Part shown: positions 4,994-5,486 of the stretch, piece by piece
Layout: the number at the start of each line of letters is the position of its first letter
Numbering within the stretch: the first letter of the stretch is position 1
Source: an uncultured Clostridia bacterium
GTDB taxonomy: Bacteria; Bacillota; Clostridia; Christensenellales; Borkfalkiaceae
Reading direction: 5' to 3'
Assembly (NCBI GenBank): GCA_937888935.1
Contig: CALARO010000053.1
Location: 1 to 5,486, forward strand
DNA: 5,486 bases
The notes under the pieces: model-generated
Database searches by the model: none
Seen by the model: the letters and a program-made list of their open reading frames with translations, nothing else
What the model was told of the DNA's origin: nothing
Translations under genes and position numbers: made by a program

Positions 4994-5155
4994 ATGGAAG
5001 AAAAGAATGTAAACACCTGTATCGGCTGCGGCGTTACCGAATGTAAGTACAACCATACGGGCGACTATTGCACGCTGCCCGAAATTCACGTGGGCAATAC
5101 CTGTTCCTGCGATGAGGACAGCTGCACCTGCTGCGATTCGTTCAGCAGAAAATAA
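4994..5155 (+). CDS. Cysteine-rich DUF1540-domain protein, 53 residues
   Basis: This small protein starts MEEKNVNTCIGCGV and contains nine cysteines (9, 12, 17, 26, 37, 39, 44, 46, 47). The spacing VTECKYNHTGDYCTLPEIHV (14-33) followed by CxC and TCCDSF matches what I recall of the DUF1540 family, where an inner Cys-x-x-Asn..Gly..Cys core precedes a terminal cysteine cluster and S-F. No function is established for the family that I know of. The cysteine pattern suggests metal binding (zinc or an iron-sulfur centre), but that is inference. There is no signal peptide or membrane segment, so it should be cytoplasmic. It is monocistronic, with a perfect ribosome-binding site and its own terminator, so it is probably well expressed under some condition. 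No strong sigma-A promoter is visible upstream. CATACT at 4963-4968 resembles a sporulation sigma-E -10, with weak support. Confidence 0.85.
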   Translation: MEEKNVNTCIGCGVTECKYNHTGDYCTLPEIHVGNTCSCDEDSCTCCDSFSRK

Positions 5156-5182
5156 GCGGCTTACGGCTGCTTAAACGTTTTT

Positions 5183-5218
5183 CCTCTTTCCGCGCACAAG
5201 CGGAAAGGGGAATTTTTT
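5183..5218 (+). terminator. Rho-independent terminator of the DUF1540 gene
   Basis: CCTCTTTCCGC (5183-5193) pairs with GCGGAAAGGGG (5200-5210) over 11 bp including one G-T pair, around a 6-nt loop. AA and six T follow. The minus strand has no T-run after the stem, so it acts only for the plus-strand gene. A weaker hairpin (AAGCGGC/GCTGCTT, 5154-5172, one G-T pair) begins within the stop codon just upstream. Confidence 0.88.
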
Positions 5219-5253
5219 GCGCGTAAATTTCCGTGCAAAATTTCAAAAAAGTT

Positions 5254-5486
5254 TTAAACCTTGCGTTTCAATTCTTTGATCGCGTTGTTTAAGAAGTATT
5301 CCGCCGTAGTGCCTTTACGGATTAAAGCCGCGGCTTCGTCGAACGAACACCATCTTACTTCCGAAATCTCTTCGGCGTTTACTTTCAGCGGCATATCTTC
5401 TACAACAACGATGAAATTCAGCATTAAAACGTCGCGCTGAGAATGGTAGCGCGAAGACATATATTTGCTTTTCACCACGTTTACGC
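5254..5486 (-). CDS. Nudix hydrolase, C-terminal part (5' end outside window)
   Basis: The frame is open at the right edge and stops at 5254-5256, giving 77 full codons. Nudix enzymes cleave nucleoside diphosphates linked to another moiety. The catalytic Nudix box must lie beyond the window, so the assignment rests on the C-terminal half: a strand reading DVLMLNFIVVVED, then the acidic turn NAEEISEVRWCSFDEAAALI and a final helix ending in KELKRKV. The E(I/V)xExRWxxxxEA pattern is characteristic of Nudix proteins after the box. The substrate cannot be inferred. A GTG at 5476-5478 could pass for a start, but coding similarity continues through it to the edge. It converges on the DUF1540 gene, 98 bp away, and I see no clear terminator of its own. 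Confidence 0.72.
   Translation of the reverse strand, partial: VNVVKSKYMSSRYHSQRDVLMLNFIVVVEDMPLKVNAEEISEVRWCSFDEAAALIRKGTTAEYFLNNAIKELKRKV

Overview
The window looks like ordinary chromosomal DNA from a Clostridia-type member of the Bacillota. Three things point there: strong AAGGAGGT-like ribosome-binding sites, coding regions of moderate to high GC separated by very AT-rich spacers, and a DUF1540 protein, a family seen mostly in clostridia. A Christensenellales-like gut lineage would fit the style, but that is a guess. No mobile element, CRISPR array, tRNA or rRNA is visible.

Layout. (1) Bases 1-314 (+) hold the 3' end of a membrane-protein gene that converges on glmS. (2) Bases 218-3537 (-) hold a two-gene operon, glmM then glmS, with 2 bp between them. 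It makes glucosamine-6-phosphate (GlmS) and isomerises it to glucosamine-1-phosphate (GlmM) for UDP-GlcNAc and cell-wall synthesis. A good sigma-A promoter lies upstream of glmM. (3) Bases 3538-3959 are a structured AT-rich spacer with two terminator-like hairpins, a long inverted repeat and four copies of a 9-mer. (4) Bases 3960-4232 (-) hold an HU-family DNA-binding protein gene with a near-consensus promoter, a palindrome at the start site and helically phased A-tracts upstream. (5) Bases 4453-4893 (-) hold rplI (ribosomal protein L9). (6) Bases 4994-5155 (+) hold a 53-residue cysteine-rich DUF1540 protein followed by a terminator. (7) Bases 5254-5486 (-) hold the 3' part of a Nudix hydrolase gene.

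The strongest observation is in glmS. The open frame runs past the family's C-terminus because about 11 bases are missing just before the conserved tail. The tail RNLAKSVTVE-stop is intact but lies in another frame. It carries the lysine (Lys603 in E. coli GlmS) that forms the Schiff base with fructose-6-phosphate. GlmS as written would therefore lack a catalytic residue and end in 38 unrelated residues. This is either a recent mutation or an assembly error.

I see no convincing new multi-gene system. The most unexplained DNA is the spacer at 3538-3959, and the least characterised gene is the DUF1540 gene.
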